Positions 9,386 to 21,250 are shown, counted from the stretch's first letter. The stretch is 64,000 nt of DNA from Isoetes taiwanensis (GCA_021234155.1 JAJEKV010000250.1:248001-312000); one strand, 5' to 3'. The notes: a model not told the origin generated them from the letters alone. Translations and numbers: made by a program.

Positions 9386-11310
9386 TAAAAATGATGCTGT
9401 CCTCAGCATCAAGACTACTCTTGTTGCAGGGCAACACATCATACATTGGAAGGGAGTCTCCCCTCCTTAAAGAGATAGCGTGAGATTATAAGTCACATAG
9501 ACGTTGTCATGTTCAAAGTGATTAAGTTTGAAATGAGTTGTAATGTGGAATTTTTAACTCTGGAATATAAGAGGTAGAGGTATAGATCAGACATGATCAT
9601 CGCTTAGGACTGTGTCTCACTGTTTCATTCGTGGTGACAAGTTCACAGTCTATCTATTTTAGAAATCATTCTTTCTATACATACAGGTAACTGATTATAT
9701 ATTAAAGACATGTATAGATCTAAAGAACTTCCATTTGTTGTTATATTATAATACAGAGTTATTAACCTCGCACTGTTAGTAGAAAGTCATTCTAATCATG
9801 TTAACTTCTGTGTATATATCTATTATATTCCCCCTTCACTTTGCAAGTGATTTTATTACCAGGCTTAATGTAATTTTGCATCTAAATTTTGTTTTCCTAT
9901 TTTGTTACAATTTTAACAAGTCATATATTGCTATCGTGAGTGTTTAGATGCCCCTGACATTTATAGTTACCCTTTAATAGAATTATATTTTGTACTGTAT
10001 TTTCCATTTTGACCTATATACTTTTCATAACCTTGTTAAACATTATCTAAGTCTCGTTATTCCCTTAGGAGTTTGTGTAAGACATACATAATTATATCCT
10101 TCTATTATATTTGACGATGTGTTTAAATAGCTTTCCGCTTTTGAGTATCTTTAATGTTTCCACACTCACACTCTCGATCCATATTTTACACTTAGGTGTA
10201 ACTGATAGCCAGACCCTGATATGCGAGGGTTAAAGAGCCTTAGAAAGTGAGACTAGATTGTTGATTTAAATGTTGGTTTAATTTCAAATAAAGTTCTAAT
10301 GTGTAAAACTCCAATTGCTATATTGTTGGCTTTAAGTAACCATGGGTAAAACCTTTGTGGCGCTAAATCTAAAATCATGGATTTAAGGCTTGTATCTCAT
10401 AATGCTGCAAAATAGAGTAATAGATGATTCCTTAGGTTAATTGGCCAACGGAATTTCGAGGCCAACTAATACTAAAACGAGCTTTACCTCACATGAGCAC
10501 GCATATTAATTCCTTAGTTATATCTATACATTTATTAGATATCGAGACGTTCGTACATTGACATGGCACAGGTACGACGGAAGCATAGAAAGCATGTCTG
10601 GTGCTTCTTGAGGCTGTTATATAATGGTGGTTAAGCAGGTCCTGGGCTCTTACTTGAAGTAGAAGTGCTGTAAGAAAACCATGTAGCCTCATGGATATGC
10701 TTAATGGCGTTGGTGAAATGCATGACCATTATGCATGGTATAAATTAAAGAAATGGACACATGTTATGTCTGCTGAGAGCATCGAGATGCCGTATAACAG
10801 ACTGGAGAATAGTGTGGAACGTAGTTTCCACATAAGGTCAAGAGAAGACGACAATTGGTAGGAACAGGCGCAACCATCGAAAAGCTGCAGGGTATGTTGG
10901 ATCTTTGGTGAAGCCAGACTATGAAGGAAAGTTGACCTTCAACTAATGATACATTAAGAAGGCAAGTAATGTACCCACACGACAAGTGGGAGACAAGAGG
11001 TGCTTGAAAGTTGGTGTAAACAACGTTTCAAATATAGAGAATTTGGAGGGACACTTTAAATAGACCAAAGTCTGGAGTAGGAACAAGGTAGGTGGCCAAT
11101 GAACATCTCACCAGGGAGAATGTGTGCTGGACTTGGTATCGTGTGTGTATCTCGATGAGTAGCTCCGCGTTGGTATATGCGTACTAGGACGATTTAATGG
11201 TAAAACGTAACTTGAAAAGATAGGATGTATACTAGAACTTTTAGTTCACACTCCATATGAGTAATGAAGATAAGAGTTTTTATACCAGACGTTAAACATG
11301 TCCACTAGGA
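9386..11310. other. interior of the LTR element, no gene recognised
   Basis: AT-rich, non-repetitive sequence. On the minus strand there are only short frames (for example 10489-10692 and 10764-10985) with no motif of LTR polyproteins. It is probably the 3' non-coding body of the element. I see nothing else in it. Confidence 0.45.
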
Positions 11311-12513
11311 CCATGCATCTCTTCCATGCATGCATCACATGCATTTTTTGGGGCTTTGGTTCGTTTGGGGATCGCTATTTCTTTCAGGTTCTTCATCGAC
11401 TTCTCATTGGCGTTTTCTCCTCTCTCAGCAGTTCCCTTGACTCCTACCCTCCCTCCCTTAATGTGTATATTATTATAAATGTTGTTTTCTATCACGTGGC
11501 CATGCATAACCAGCCTTTCGCTTTTTCGAGATCTAAATGTTGTTTTTTGTCGCGTGGCACGCGTGATCAGCCCCTCGCTTTTCGAGATTTTTTCTCTATT
11601 GTTTTTTTTTTTTTATTGGTGATGTGCAATTCCAGGGGCGATGGGCCACTTCGGTATTCTCTGTGGAGTGTGGGGTTTTTTTTTTTTTTTTTTTGGGGGT
11701 GGGGGACGTTTAGTAGCCTTGTGTTGTCCAAGCCCCTTGCCGAGATTTCATTGCTAGGGTTTTTCCTCGAGAATCTAAAAGGGCGGGGTTTTTTAATCCC
11801 GGCGATAAGCTTTAGGCAGGTACACTAGCCAACATCTGTAGGGCACAATTTTATTTGGGATCCAGGTGTTATAGCTGGGTATTCCCTATGTTTTTCATTT
11901 TTTGGGTAACCTGCGTTCATCTCAGCAATTTTTCTACAATGGTATAGAGTGGGTAGCTGTACATCGCAGGCTACCCAAAAAATGAAAAACGTAGGGAATA
12001 CCCAATTATAACACCTGGATCCCAAATAAAATTATGTGCCTCAGATGTTGGCTAGTGTACCTGCCGAGAGTTTATCGCCGGGATTAAAAAACCCCGCCCT
12101 TTCGAGTTTTCGAGGAAAAACCCTAGCGATAAAATCTCGGCAAGGGGCTCACAATGTTAAATGTTCCCACAAAAAAAAAAGGCTCCACAATGAAGTCGCC
12201 CATCTCCCTGGACCTGCACATCACCAACAAAAAAAAAAAAGAGAAAGAAAAAACCTCGAAAAGCGAGGGGCTAGTCACGCGTGCCACGCGACAAAAAATA
12301 GCATTTACATCTCGAAAGAGCGAGGGGCTGGTCATGAGTGCCACGTGACAAAAAATAACATTTATAATAATATACACATGAAGGGAGGGCGGGTGGGAAT
12401 CAAGGGAACTGCTGAGAAAGGAGAACGCCGACGAGAAATCGATGAAGATCCAGAAATCGGTGATGACGAATTAGAGCCCCAGAAAATGCATGCATGCATA
12501 GGAGAGATGCATG
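11311..12513. repeat. 1.2-kb palindrome with arms of about 550-600 bp
   Basis: The left arm (11311-11915) is the imperfect reverse complement of the right arm (11965-12513), around a 49-nt spacer. Paired landmarks are GGATCCAGGTGTTATA with TATAACACCTGGATCC, GGGTATTCCCTA with TAGGGAATACCC, the poly(T) runs at about 11607 and 11676 with poly(A) runs at about 12170 and 12229, and the GCATGCAT-rich outer ends. Open frames on both strands (such as 12036-12569) mirror each other and are by-products. A transcript could fold into a very long hairpin. It looks like an inverted duplication of one repeat element. Confidence 0.85.
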
Positions 12514-12960
12514 CTCGCCCATTCGAGAATTCCGATCCGATGGCTCGGATCGATGGCATTCTCGAATAAGAGATCGCATGAAAACAGACAAAAGCTCCCG
12601 ACAAAAAGAGAACTTCCTTATCAAAACGGGATTGAGGTCGAAGGTTGAAGGATGGCAGGAGACAAGATCAGGGAAGAACATGTCAGAACATGAAAAGAGA
12701 TGCCAAATTGGCAAATCAAGTAGGGAGAAGCCCCTCCCCTGCCTGGTATCAAAGAAAGAGAGTCAAAGGAACTACTGAGAGAGGAGAAAACGCAGATGAG
12801 AAGTCGATGAAGAACCTGCAAGAAATAGCGATCCCCAAACGAACCAGAGCCCCAGAAAATGCATGCAATGCATGCATGCATGGGAGAGATACATGCTCGC
12901 CCATTCGCGAATTCTGATCCGATGGCTCGGATCGATGGCATATTCTTTCAAACAGTTGAA
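12514..12960 (+). repeat. third, direct copy of the palindrome's outer arm plus linker
   Basis: The block 12755-12950 repeats, in direct orientation, the outer right arm (12395-12565). Shared phrases are GGAACTGCTGAGA-like, GAAGTCGATGAAGA, GCCCCAGAAAATGCATGC, and GATCCGATGGCTCGGATCGATGGCAT. The linker 12566-12754 carries CTCGAATAAG, GCATGAAAACAGACAAAAGCTC and GGTCGAAGGTTGAAGGATGG, which recur at 54.2-54.65 kb. This defines a dispersed repeat family whose unit includes a small GGCTCGGATC palindrome. Confidence 0.75.
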
Positions 12961-14590
12961 TTTGAGGAAACCCTCTCTTGCTCAGATCTCAGGGGATTCA
13001 CCCATATATATTTTGGATATGGCATCTGCATTCCTAGGGTCAGGCAAAACCCCCTTATCATACGCAAAAAACTGGCTTGATATACCGGTATAATCCTTAA
13101 AATACAACTAGACAAGTGAAATAAATGATAAATACCACTTGTTATAAGTACGAAATAGGCAATAAAAAAAACCCCTTAGTGTACACTCAGATGGTTTATA
13201 CGTAATAACACAAGTGAATCCCCCTTGGCTCAGTCAGATGCACAGGTTCTTCTCGACGCCCAACAATGAATTGTCAAAGCTCCCAAATACGGTCATCATT
13301 GCAGCATATGAGAACAATGTCTTTAGGAGAAGAACAGATTCTCTAATGTAGCTCTTCAAATACAAGCAATTTCCTCCAACTTGGACACACTTATACGTGT
13401 GATTAGAACTCTTAAAATTTAAATTATGTGTTATGTTTTGGCAATCTAACTCATCTATCTATTGTAGCACAAATGTGATCAATGAGATAGAGAATTTTCT
13501 TTTATTAATTTTTCCAATATTCTGACCAAGTCAAGTAGGGATTTTATTAGTTGAAAGAGCCTTCTACGACAGAAATGGATGTTCCGGCAATCGGAAATAT
13601 AGAAGAACTCTTCCCGCGAAAGGATCAATTCACCTTTTGCCCCAAGTCGTTTTTGTGTGTGTGTGTGTATGTATGTAATTTCATATCATATGATGTGAGA
13701 GAAAGCCACTTAAATTCATAACCTGATCATGGAACAAGTACATCCTTTGGAACCATACCATGAAATAAAATTGCATGATGTATAATTTCCACTAAATAGT
13801 CCAAAATATTATATATATATGTTGGTAGCATGATTAAACTCAACAAGTTTATAAGTACAAGTTCACAAATGCTACAAGAAGGATCTCACCACATCCTTAA
13901 ATTGCAATATACGTATCTAGATTTTTGCTCAAGGGTAGAGGCGTGGAACCTGCAGACCATCCAGGAGCTTAAATTAGTATAAGAATAATAACTAGACATG
14001 GGAACTCCAGGTGTCATAGCCACCACCAAGTTGTTATCCATGTCAAACCTAAAATATAGATATGAGCATAACGGAAACCTTAAAAATGATTGTATCATTA
14101 ATTCTTAGGAACATACTTTTCAAAAATAACTCTCTTGAAAGTTTTCAAAAAACTATACCACCCAACTCTACTCTCTTGTACTAAGTTGTCTCAACCTAAT
14201 GTGCATTTCATCAGGTATGTTCCATTATGAAACATCTTTACTATTTGCATTCAGAAATTTAGCATCCTTATGTGTATTTCACAAGGTTTTTGCGAATATT
14301 AAGAAATATCTTTTAGGCAGCTTATAATGTCATTGCATAGAAGTGAAAGAGGAAGGAAGGTAAGAGGGGAATTGGTTGCATTGCATTGGGGATACAACCA
14401 ATTGTTTCTTGGTACGATTTCCGCTTTAGTTGTGAAGATGCTTGATTTGTAGTTTTTGTGGACTACTACATTGGCAACATGCTTTTGGGTCTATGAAGGC
14501 TCCATCCACAAGCGTACTTAGGAGTATTATATAAGAGTAATGCAAATGGAAAAAATCTAATGTTTATAGAGCTTGAGTAGGGCAATTACA
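12961..14590. other. AT-rich spacer, nothing recognised
   Basis: No coding frame with recognisable motifs on either strand. It contains a short TG/TATG microsatellite at about 13653-13677 and a TA run near 13811. I see nothing else. Confidence 0.4.
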
Positions 14591-14953
14591 AACTATAACA
14601 TACCTAGGTTTGGTTCTCTTGGTAGGTTAGATGCCTTAGTGGGAAACTAAGGCGCAGCTTGGGGTATGTGGAAGGCAGGAGCTGTGCTCCCATAGTATCT
14701 ATTTTGGAGAAGAGGCCGGGCAGCTCCTGTTTAGTACCGGCCCCTTGTTATGCCATTAGGGGCTAGGAATTTGGTCAATCTCTCCTGTAGTATCCTATGG
14801 AGAAGAGGTTGAGAGAGACTAATAGTACTAGGCCCGAGTCTAACTGCTATCATGGATCGGAGAAGTGGTAGCAGCTCTAGGCTCAACTGTATATATGTAA
14901 ACGTTTTATCTTATGAATATACAGACTCTTGACTTCAAAAAAAAAAAAAAAAA
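14591..14953 (+). mobile_element. 3' end of a polyadenylated retroposon
   Basis: A moderately GC-rich block ends in a run of 17 adenines (14937-14953). The bases just before the tail (GAATATACAGACTCTTGACTTC-A) resemble those before the 32-A tail of LINE-E at 53993 (GTCTCTTGCTTTC-A), suggesting a related LINE 3' UTR. Internal similarity between AGAAGAGG...GAGA phrases is visible. The 5' boundary is uncertain and no coding sequence was seen. Confidence 0.45.
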
Positions 14954-15323
14954 CTATATTTAATTCGACCAACACATGAACTCAAACAATTGAGCAACAT
15001 CAACGTAAATTATGCGGCATTGGCTTTTGAACATATCTTAGGAGTGTGGCATTGAGTTTATTGTATTGCCAGGCACTCCAATTGTGTGCTGCACATAAGT
15101 ACCCGATTAGCTACACAATCAACCTGCAAACAAGCAAGTAAGAAAAGGATAAACATGTTGAACCAAATAAAGCTTACCTGTATCTGCATCTGGAACTCCA
15201 CAGAATGTCTGTGATGCCTATAATATTTGCATATACCACAACTTTACCAGATAGGTAGAAGTAACAACTTGAATTGGATGCCGAACACTCCCATTGTGAT
15301 GCACATAAGTGCCAGAGACTCTT
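14954..15323. other. spacer between retroposon tail and LINE-C tail
   Basis: Two similar ~35-bp phrases (CACTCCAATTGTG...GCACATAAGT near 15073 and CACTCCCATTGTGATGCACATAAGT near 15286) sit about 210 bp apart. On the minus strand the one next to LINE-C could be a degraded continuation of the pogo-like transposase, but it is too short to assert. Confidence 0.3.
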
Positions 15324-15651
15324 AATAGAATAGAATAGAATAGAATAGAATATAGAATAGAATATACATTATTGTCCCTTGTGCCCTGAGGCCCCTGGAC
15401 TTATGTAGCATGGGCGAGCTCCCTGATGGGTGCTACTAACACATCACGCTGGCTTTATTGTAGCCTTTTCTGAAGGCTCTCCTTTTTTTTATTAATACCG
15501 GCACTCCGCTTTGGATCGGCTTCAAGGCCGTGCAGAGGTGCGTCGTTATCAATCAGCTTTAAGCTGAGCATTTTTGGGCAGTTACGATTCGCCTCCCGGG
15601 CGGCTCATATCAGAAGCCCTTTTTCCTTATGTACTTGCCGGTGCTTTGTCG

Positions 15652-16393
15652 TCATTTCCGTAATGCGTCTGCCAAATCTCTCATTGTTTTTGTCCTTGCC
15701 ATCATGGCGTATACGGGCTGGCCCCATCTTATGTTTCTGTATTTGTCCCTGATGTCTCCATATATTGGGCACTCATTGAGCATGTGATTCTCGTCTTCCA
15801 CTTCCCCTCTGTCATAGACTCTGCATATCCGATCGTCTTTCTCTACTCTCCTCCATCTGTCCTTCAATTCTTAGGTCATGGCTCCCCATCCTAAATCTTG
15901 CTAGGATATCCCTCCTGGTTTTTCCTAGTAAATTATCTTGGTACATCTGCTGCCCTATCCGCTGTTCTGGGTTGAAGATTGTCAGAAGCCAAATTGTCTT
16001 GGGCCCTGTGTGTTTTTGCAGCCATGCTTGCGTAGCCTTGTTTGCCCAATCCTCATTCCATTCACCTTCGTTTATAAGGTCGCTCAGGTTCATCCCCATT
16101 TCTCTGGTCCACACTGCTACATCCCTGAACCATCCGTTGCTCGCGACAATGTGTGATTTTGCTGACTCGCTAATCGCGATACTCGCTAGTTTATTCGGTT
16201 TCTCACTTGCATTATTTCTTATGAGATATCTGATAGTCTTCTCCCATGCCCTTACCTCCATTGGTTTCTGTCCCGTCTCATATACTATGACTGTTTGCAG
16301 TGTATTTGTTCTCAACTTGAATTCTTGTTTATGCCATTGCCTGAGGATTCCTTCCTGTTTTTCCCATTTCTTTCTGTTAGCCCCGGTCCCCAA
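15652..16393 (-). pseudogene. LINE-C C-terminal domain
   Basis: Two overlapping minus-strand frames (15812-16393 and 15652-15867) make up the C-terminal part. It includes ILARFRMGSHDLRIEGQ, equivalent to the RLSSHRL block of LINE-A and LINE-B, and then a weakened zinc-binding motif (RICRVYDRG...EDENHMLNECP) in which the second Cys is Tyr. The two frames are joined by a frameshift at about 15850. Confidence 0.7.
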
Positions 16394-16455
16394 GCCTCAG
16401 CCCCGTATAGTTGCGTGGTCGCGACCACTGCACTGAACAGATAGCATTTGATTTC

Positions 16456-16923
16456 CTAGTCGATTATTCTGCTTTTATTGCAGAAATTTTTCATATTATA
16501 GTAACTCCCAATGGCTGTTTGGAATTGTGTATCTACCCCTTTGGCCCATTTCCCTGTACCGTGTGTATCGTACCCCAGGTATCTATACTCTGTTGACTCT
16601 TCTAGTTCTGTTCCCAAATACTTGAACGGTTTGTGTCTATTCTTGTTGCCGAAAAAGACTATTTTGGTTTTTGCAAGATTTACGGTCAACCCTGTCTTTT
16701 CGTAGAAGATCTCCAGCAATTTTAGTAGCCTGTGCATTCCCTTGTTTTTTGTGGCCATCATGCTCAGGTCATCGGCATCTAACATAATGGGTACCTTGGT
16801 TTCCCCTAACATAGGAGCGTCTATGTCCCCCTGTTGTTCTGCTATGCAATCTTGTAATGCATCTATGTATATTAGAGCAGGTGTTGGGGATAACGGGCAC
16901 CTATTTGACCCCCGTGGTCGCAA
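16456..16923 (-). pseudogene. LINE-C reverse transcriptase, catalytic part
   Basis: The minus-strand frame has CPLSPTPALIYIDAL, then IMLDADDLSMMA where the usual Y-A-D-D is D-A-D-D, then TGLTVNLAKTKIVFF and YRYLGYDTHGTGKW. The block order and spacing match LINE RT. The Tyr-to-Asp change at the active site should abolish activity. Confidence 0.82.
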
Positions 16924-17328
16924 TCTATTGCTTTTCCCTCTTCTTCCATTTTTGCATATACACTATAGTACGGTCTTGCAATTGCCCCTACCATGTCTCT
17001 TGGTGCCGTGATATCTATGAGCCTCAGATTAGCTTCTCCCTGGATTTGTGTCAAAAGCCTTCCTAAAGTCCAAAAAGACATATTACTTTCTTTCCACGGT
17101 TTTACGTTACGCTCTATTAATATCACGAGGGGTTACTAGGTGGTCAGGTGGTTGAGTGTTCCGGCCTGAAACCTGCCTGCCCCTATGCTCTCAGATTCCC
17201 TATCTCTGCCCATTGTTTCAACTTATTGTCTAAGACCTTTCCAAACCATTTTGCAAAGATGGAGGCATTATGGTTCTATAATTTCCAGGTTCCTGTCTGC
17301 TCCCTCCCTTGTGTAGGGGTATGAACTG

Positions 17329-17541
17329 TTATGCATCATCATGCAGGAGTCCCGTGTGTATTATGCCGTTGAATATATCTGTCACCTGCTTCCCTAACGC
17401 AGTGTCTGCACATTTTAGTAGTTCCACAGTTAGTCCATACAGATCTGGAGCTTTGTTGTTGGCCATCCTATTTAGTGCTATCATCACTTCCATCTCCTGT
17501 AATTCTGGTATTGGTGCTGGGGAAGCCCCGGTCTTATACAA
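17329..17541 (-). pseudogene. LINE-C reverse transcriptase, N-terminal part
   Basis: A 70-residue frame contains EVMIALNRMANNKAPDLYGL, the conserved N-K-A-P-G/D block at the start of LINE RT fingers, followed by the LLKCADTALGKQVTDIFN segment. Between this and 16923 the RT is out of frame and partly lost. Confidence 0.7.
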
Positions 17542-17628
17542 TTTTTCAAGGTATCTCTCCCATTCGGCTGCCCCAATCTTGCCTTGTATGTTCCCAGTCT
17601 TCTTATTCCCTTGTCCTTTTCCTTTAAA

Positions 17629-18846
17629 TCATTTCCAGAATTTTCGGGGTTGCTTTTTGAGTAGTTTAGCCAATCCCCATTGGTGCTGTACCAAGTTTTT
17701 GTTTCTCTTTGCCTTCAACATCCTCAGATATATCACTTTTTCAGCTTGATATGTCTCTCTTCCTCTCTGCTCTCTTACCCTTCTTTTTTGCTCTCTGCAC
17801 TCATCATCATACCAGGTTGAGGCCTTAAAGGCATCATTTCCCTTTTTTCTTCTTCTCTTCCCAAAAACTTCTGTTGCCACTTTTACTGTTATATCATTAA
17901 GCATGTCCCCATTTTCGTCTGCCCTGTGTTCCCCCCAGTTCCATTTTCCCATTTCTTCTTTAATAGACTGCACGAATATGTCTACGTATTTATCCTGAAA
18001 TTGTATTCTTAACTTCCCTTTATCCTTCTCTACCCCCTGTTGTCTGTCATTTGAAACCTGCTCGTTTCCTGTAAGTGTTAACTGTATGGGTCTATGACTC
18101 TCCCTTTTCCCGATCGGCCACTCTAGGAGCATAAATCCCGAGACTACCTCCGTTGGTGTGTCATTCATTATTACATAATCTACTATACTTTTCCCGTGTA
18201 CGTTCTGGCTCGTGAAATTCCCTGAACCTTCCCACCTCCGTACTCCATTAGCTATAATGACCCCCGTAGCTGTACATACTTCGAGAAGTAACTCCCCTCT
18301 AGCATTGACTTCTGCCCTGTCCTCTGTATGTCTCTCCCACTCCTGTGATCTTGCCATGTGGATCCATTGTCCATTTGTTTCCTCTATGCTTGAGTTTTGT
18401 GCTTGTTCCTGTCCTGTTCTGGCATTCAGATCGCCTATTAATATCATTGGCCCATGTTCCTTCCATTTCATCATAGTCTCTCCCATTTCTAATAATTCTA
18501 CCTTATCACTGTTCGGTGGGTAATATGCTATTATCAGAATTAAATCCTTTTTGCTTTGTAATTGTATACTCAATATCATATATCTCTTATTGACATCTGA
18601 GTGTAAAATACATGCACTATTTACTACATTTTCTTTAACATACCAGGCTAGACCTGCACTTCCTCTTCCTATCTTAAAATCTTTGTCCTTCCAGCACGTG
18701 AATAGCTGGTACCCCTCCTCCTCCGGCAGCCGTTTTATGTTGTGTTCCCATGTTTCTACCAGACATATTATGTCACAGCTCTGTGCTCCCTCCAGCCTCT
18801 CTCCGTCATCCCAATGGTATCCAGTACAATTCCAGTACCATATCAT
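17629..18846 (-). pseudogene. LINE-C endonuclease domain
   Basis: This 405-residue minus-strand frame is an endonuclease/exonuclease/phosphatase fold that would nick target DNA to start reverse transcription. Visible motifs in order: MIWYWNCTG, IICLVETW with the metal-binding Glu, IIAYYPP, ILIGDLNART with the catalytic Asp and Asn, SIVDYVIM, and ESHRPI in place of the usual S-D-H-x-P. The final Asp of the SDH motif is therefore missing. A charged linker follows towards the RT. The frame itself is intact over 1.2 kb, so this copy may be fairly recent. Confidence 0.85.
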
Positions 18847-18938
18847 CAGCGTCTCTTTCCTCGAGGTTGCTCCCTCGGGGTCTCTGAGTTTTTTGCTCTG
18901 TTTTCCATTCTTCTCGGTCGTCCCCTGGTCTTTGTGAT

Positions 18939-20050
18939 ACTTGTATGTGCTGGCAGATTCACAATGTGTAGCCCCATCTCCTTTGCCTTGATGACGGTCT
19001 CAAGAGTCACATGACTCCCATGCCCTTCACAAATTAAGAGATGAGGCCGATCTTTGGAAATACCTCCTGGAACATGTTTTTTAAAATGGTCCAACCATGA
19101 TTCAAACAAAAGATTTATAATCCAAGCTTTCTTTTGAAAACTAAGAATAGCAACACCCTCACAGCCAGCAAACAGATCTGCACTCTTAATCTTTTCCCCT
19201 TAAAAACATATAAAATAGGAATTTTACTACCACTAACATTAACATAAACAAGAACAGTAACCTATTCCCTATTTACAAGAGCTATTTGAGTAACTTCCTT
19301 CTTACCTTTCCTTGCCAAAACCCTCATACTATGTCTATCCCAAGCTTGCACTCCTGTTTTGTCACAATTCCAGGTCCTAGAAGGATCAAGCTGTAGCTCT
19401 TGATACACTTTCATTAGGGTGCCATAAAGATTCTGCAAATTATGTGCAGTCATTGCCTTCATTCTGTTGACCTCCACACATTGTGTAGATCTTAACACAA
19501 GATTAGGATGTCTTTTCTTAAACCCCCTCCACCATTTAGGTCATGGCAGCCCATGTTTGAAGCATGTTTGCCTATCGATTGCCATCTGGCCAACCCTCTC
19601 CCTCATTACATCAAGTGTAATTGACTTCCCTTCTTCACACAACTGGAAGGTCCAATTGAGCAGTATTTCCTCCTCCTGCATAGTTAATCCCTTTGGAGTA
19701 GCTCCAAACTTGTTGAGAGATAAACCAATAATTTCGAAGGGCGGTCCGTAGTGTGCCATAGTGACTGGCAGCTTTTCTGATGGATAATAATCCATCATCA
19801 ACAGCATCAATTACCTTATCTAAGTCCTCCTTAGATCAAGCCCCCTTTTGAAATATCTAATCTTATTAGGGCCTAACTCTTCATGCAAATCTTGTTGGAG
19901 GATAATGGGCCTTGAAGACCTCTTCTTCCTGTTGGCGGGGGGCAGGAATTACATCATCTAGACTTCCAAAAGAAGCTGCTGAAGGAGCTTGTGGAGACAC
20001 AACATATGATCTCTTCCTGAGATTCATATCAGCAAAGAAAGACAAGAGCT
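18939..20050 (-). pseudogene. pogo/Tigger-like DDE transposase, fragmented
   Basis: Minus-strand relics of a DDE transposase in three frames. Near 19755-19835 a psq-type helix-turn-helix is visible (VIDAVDDGLLSIRKAASHYG). The frame at 19262-19498 has TWNCDKTGV with the first Asp and RVLARKGKKEV. The frame at 18939-19109 has PHLLICEGHGSHVT, where family members usually have D-G-H-x-S-H, so the second Asp reads Glu here. The frame ends at NLPAHTS, where LINE-C is inserted. A short N-terminal frame begins near 20025 (MNLRKRSYVV). Several frameshifts separate the parts. The enzyme would have cut and pasted its own element. Confidence 0.8.
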
Positions 20051-21241
20051 ATAGCAATCAAAGAGGCAAGCAATTGTAAATGAAGAGCATGCAATATTGG
20101 AATAGAAGGAAACATATTTATAGAAGAATTTTGCTTGAAACGTATTTGAGTCAAAGGTTAAAAGTAGACCATGTCATCAATCCAAGAAGACATGGCATTT
20201 CAGCCGTTAGATGCAGAAAAGTTCTACATAAGAGCTAAAGATAGAGAAAGGAGAAAAAAAAAGGATAAGATGCAAATATGTCATCAATCCACCATGTTAA
20301 AGCATCTACACCTTCTATGACAGGCTCAAATGCTTCTTTGGGCTTGTAAATATAAAACTCATGGCTAAAAATACTGCCACTGATATTAGGATCCATAATT
20401 TTGGCGGGCAAATGAAGGTTTCCCACAGACCTTCAAGATTGTAACAAACACCATTAAGGAACCACCGCTAACCACCACGAAATATTGCCGCTCCATCGCC
20501 ATGAACACCTAGAATTATCGCTTCCTGTCTGAAAACCCTTAGGGTTTGAACCATTGCAGACAACGGTGAACAAGTATGCCACCTCAGCTTTGAAAATGTA
20601 CTATTTTTACCATAAAAAAATACCATGTAGTGGTGCGTCAAGGAGGGCCTTTCACCATTGGTGGGCACCTTCCCATATCTTTTCTTTCTTACATATAAGA
20701 TTACTGGCTTAACTTTCCGGTTCCAAATGTCAACAAAAAAATTCCAAAATGTCCAGATTTGGAATTAGAAATTGATTTCCGGCGGCCCGGCTCTATCTGT
20801 TCTATATTTGGGCTAAAACAATTGCACTGGACCCAAATTTGGTGTCGCTCGTAGTTCCGACAGACCCCATAAGTGCCAAGCCAAGCCGTCTTTGCTATAA
20901 GGCTCTTACAGCTTTGAAAATCAAGCTCTTGCAGTTGCAAAGCTTTATGAATTGGCTCGTGTGAAGTAACAGATTTCCTCAGGTATACACAGAAGACTCC
21001 TTGGGAGAATTTTTTGCGAGAATTTTTTGCAAGCACAAAGCCTAATGTTGAAATTTGAGTCCCAAATTTGAGCCTTTTACTAGATGGGCAGAGAATCCAA
21101 CAGGTTCAGAGCTAATTTTATGAAGTCGAAGTTCCATTTGGGCAGCTCACATCGATAACTGGGATCTTCAGGGTTTGCAGTAATCAGAAGCAACTCCGGT
21201 ATCAACGGAATGCTCTAGAGTGAAATTGCAACCATAACAAT
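20051..21241. other. region upstream of the pogo relic, no gene recognised
   Basis: Minus-strand open frames at 20468-20668 and 20701-21036 have no recognised motif or typical composition. The region may be the 5' flank of the transposase or interior of the LTR element. Confidence 0.35.
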
Positions 21242-21250
21242 CCGAAAATG
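21242..21250 (+). repeat. SINE target site duplication, left copy
   Basis: CCGAAAATG here matches 21467-21475 on the far side of the SINE. Confidence 0.7.

Larger units (their letters stand above)
15324..18938 (-). mobile_element. LINE-C, non-LTR retrotransposon inserted in a pogo-like transposase
   Basis: This is a minus-strand LINE of about 3.6 kb. Its 3' tail (left, 15324-15363) consists of TTCTA units, read as TAGAA on the plus strand. Reading leftwards from 18938 it has an apurinic-type endonuclease (17629-18846), RT in pieces (17329-17541, 16456-16923) and a C-terminal domain (15652-16393). Its right end falls inside a DDE transposase frame, right after the conserved NLPAHTS block. RT is broken by stops and frameshifts, and the catalytic Tyr of YADD is changed. 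Confidence 0.87.

Noticed and set aside
12036-12569. Long open frame (177 codons) and opposing frames in the right palindrome arm
   Set aside because: The arms give mirrored frames on both strands, with poly-Lys and low-complexity content from A-runs. No motif, and frames are not conserved with the copies at 12.75 and 54.4 kb.
15066-15320. Duplicated target site of LINE-C
   Set aside because: The two GCACATAAGT phrases lie on the same side of the LINE and do not match the sequence at its right end, so they are not its target duplication.
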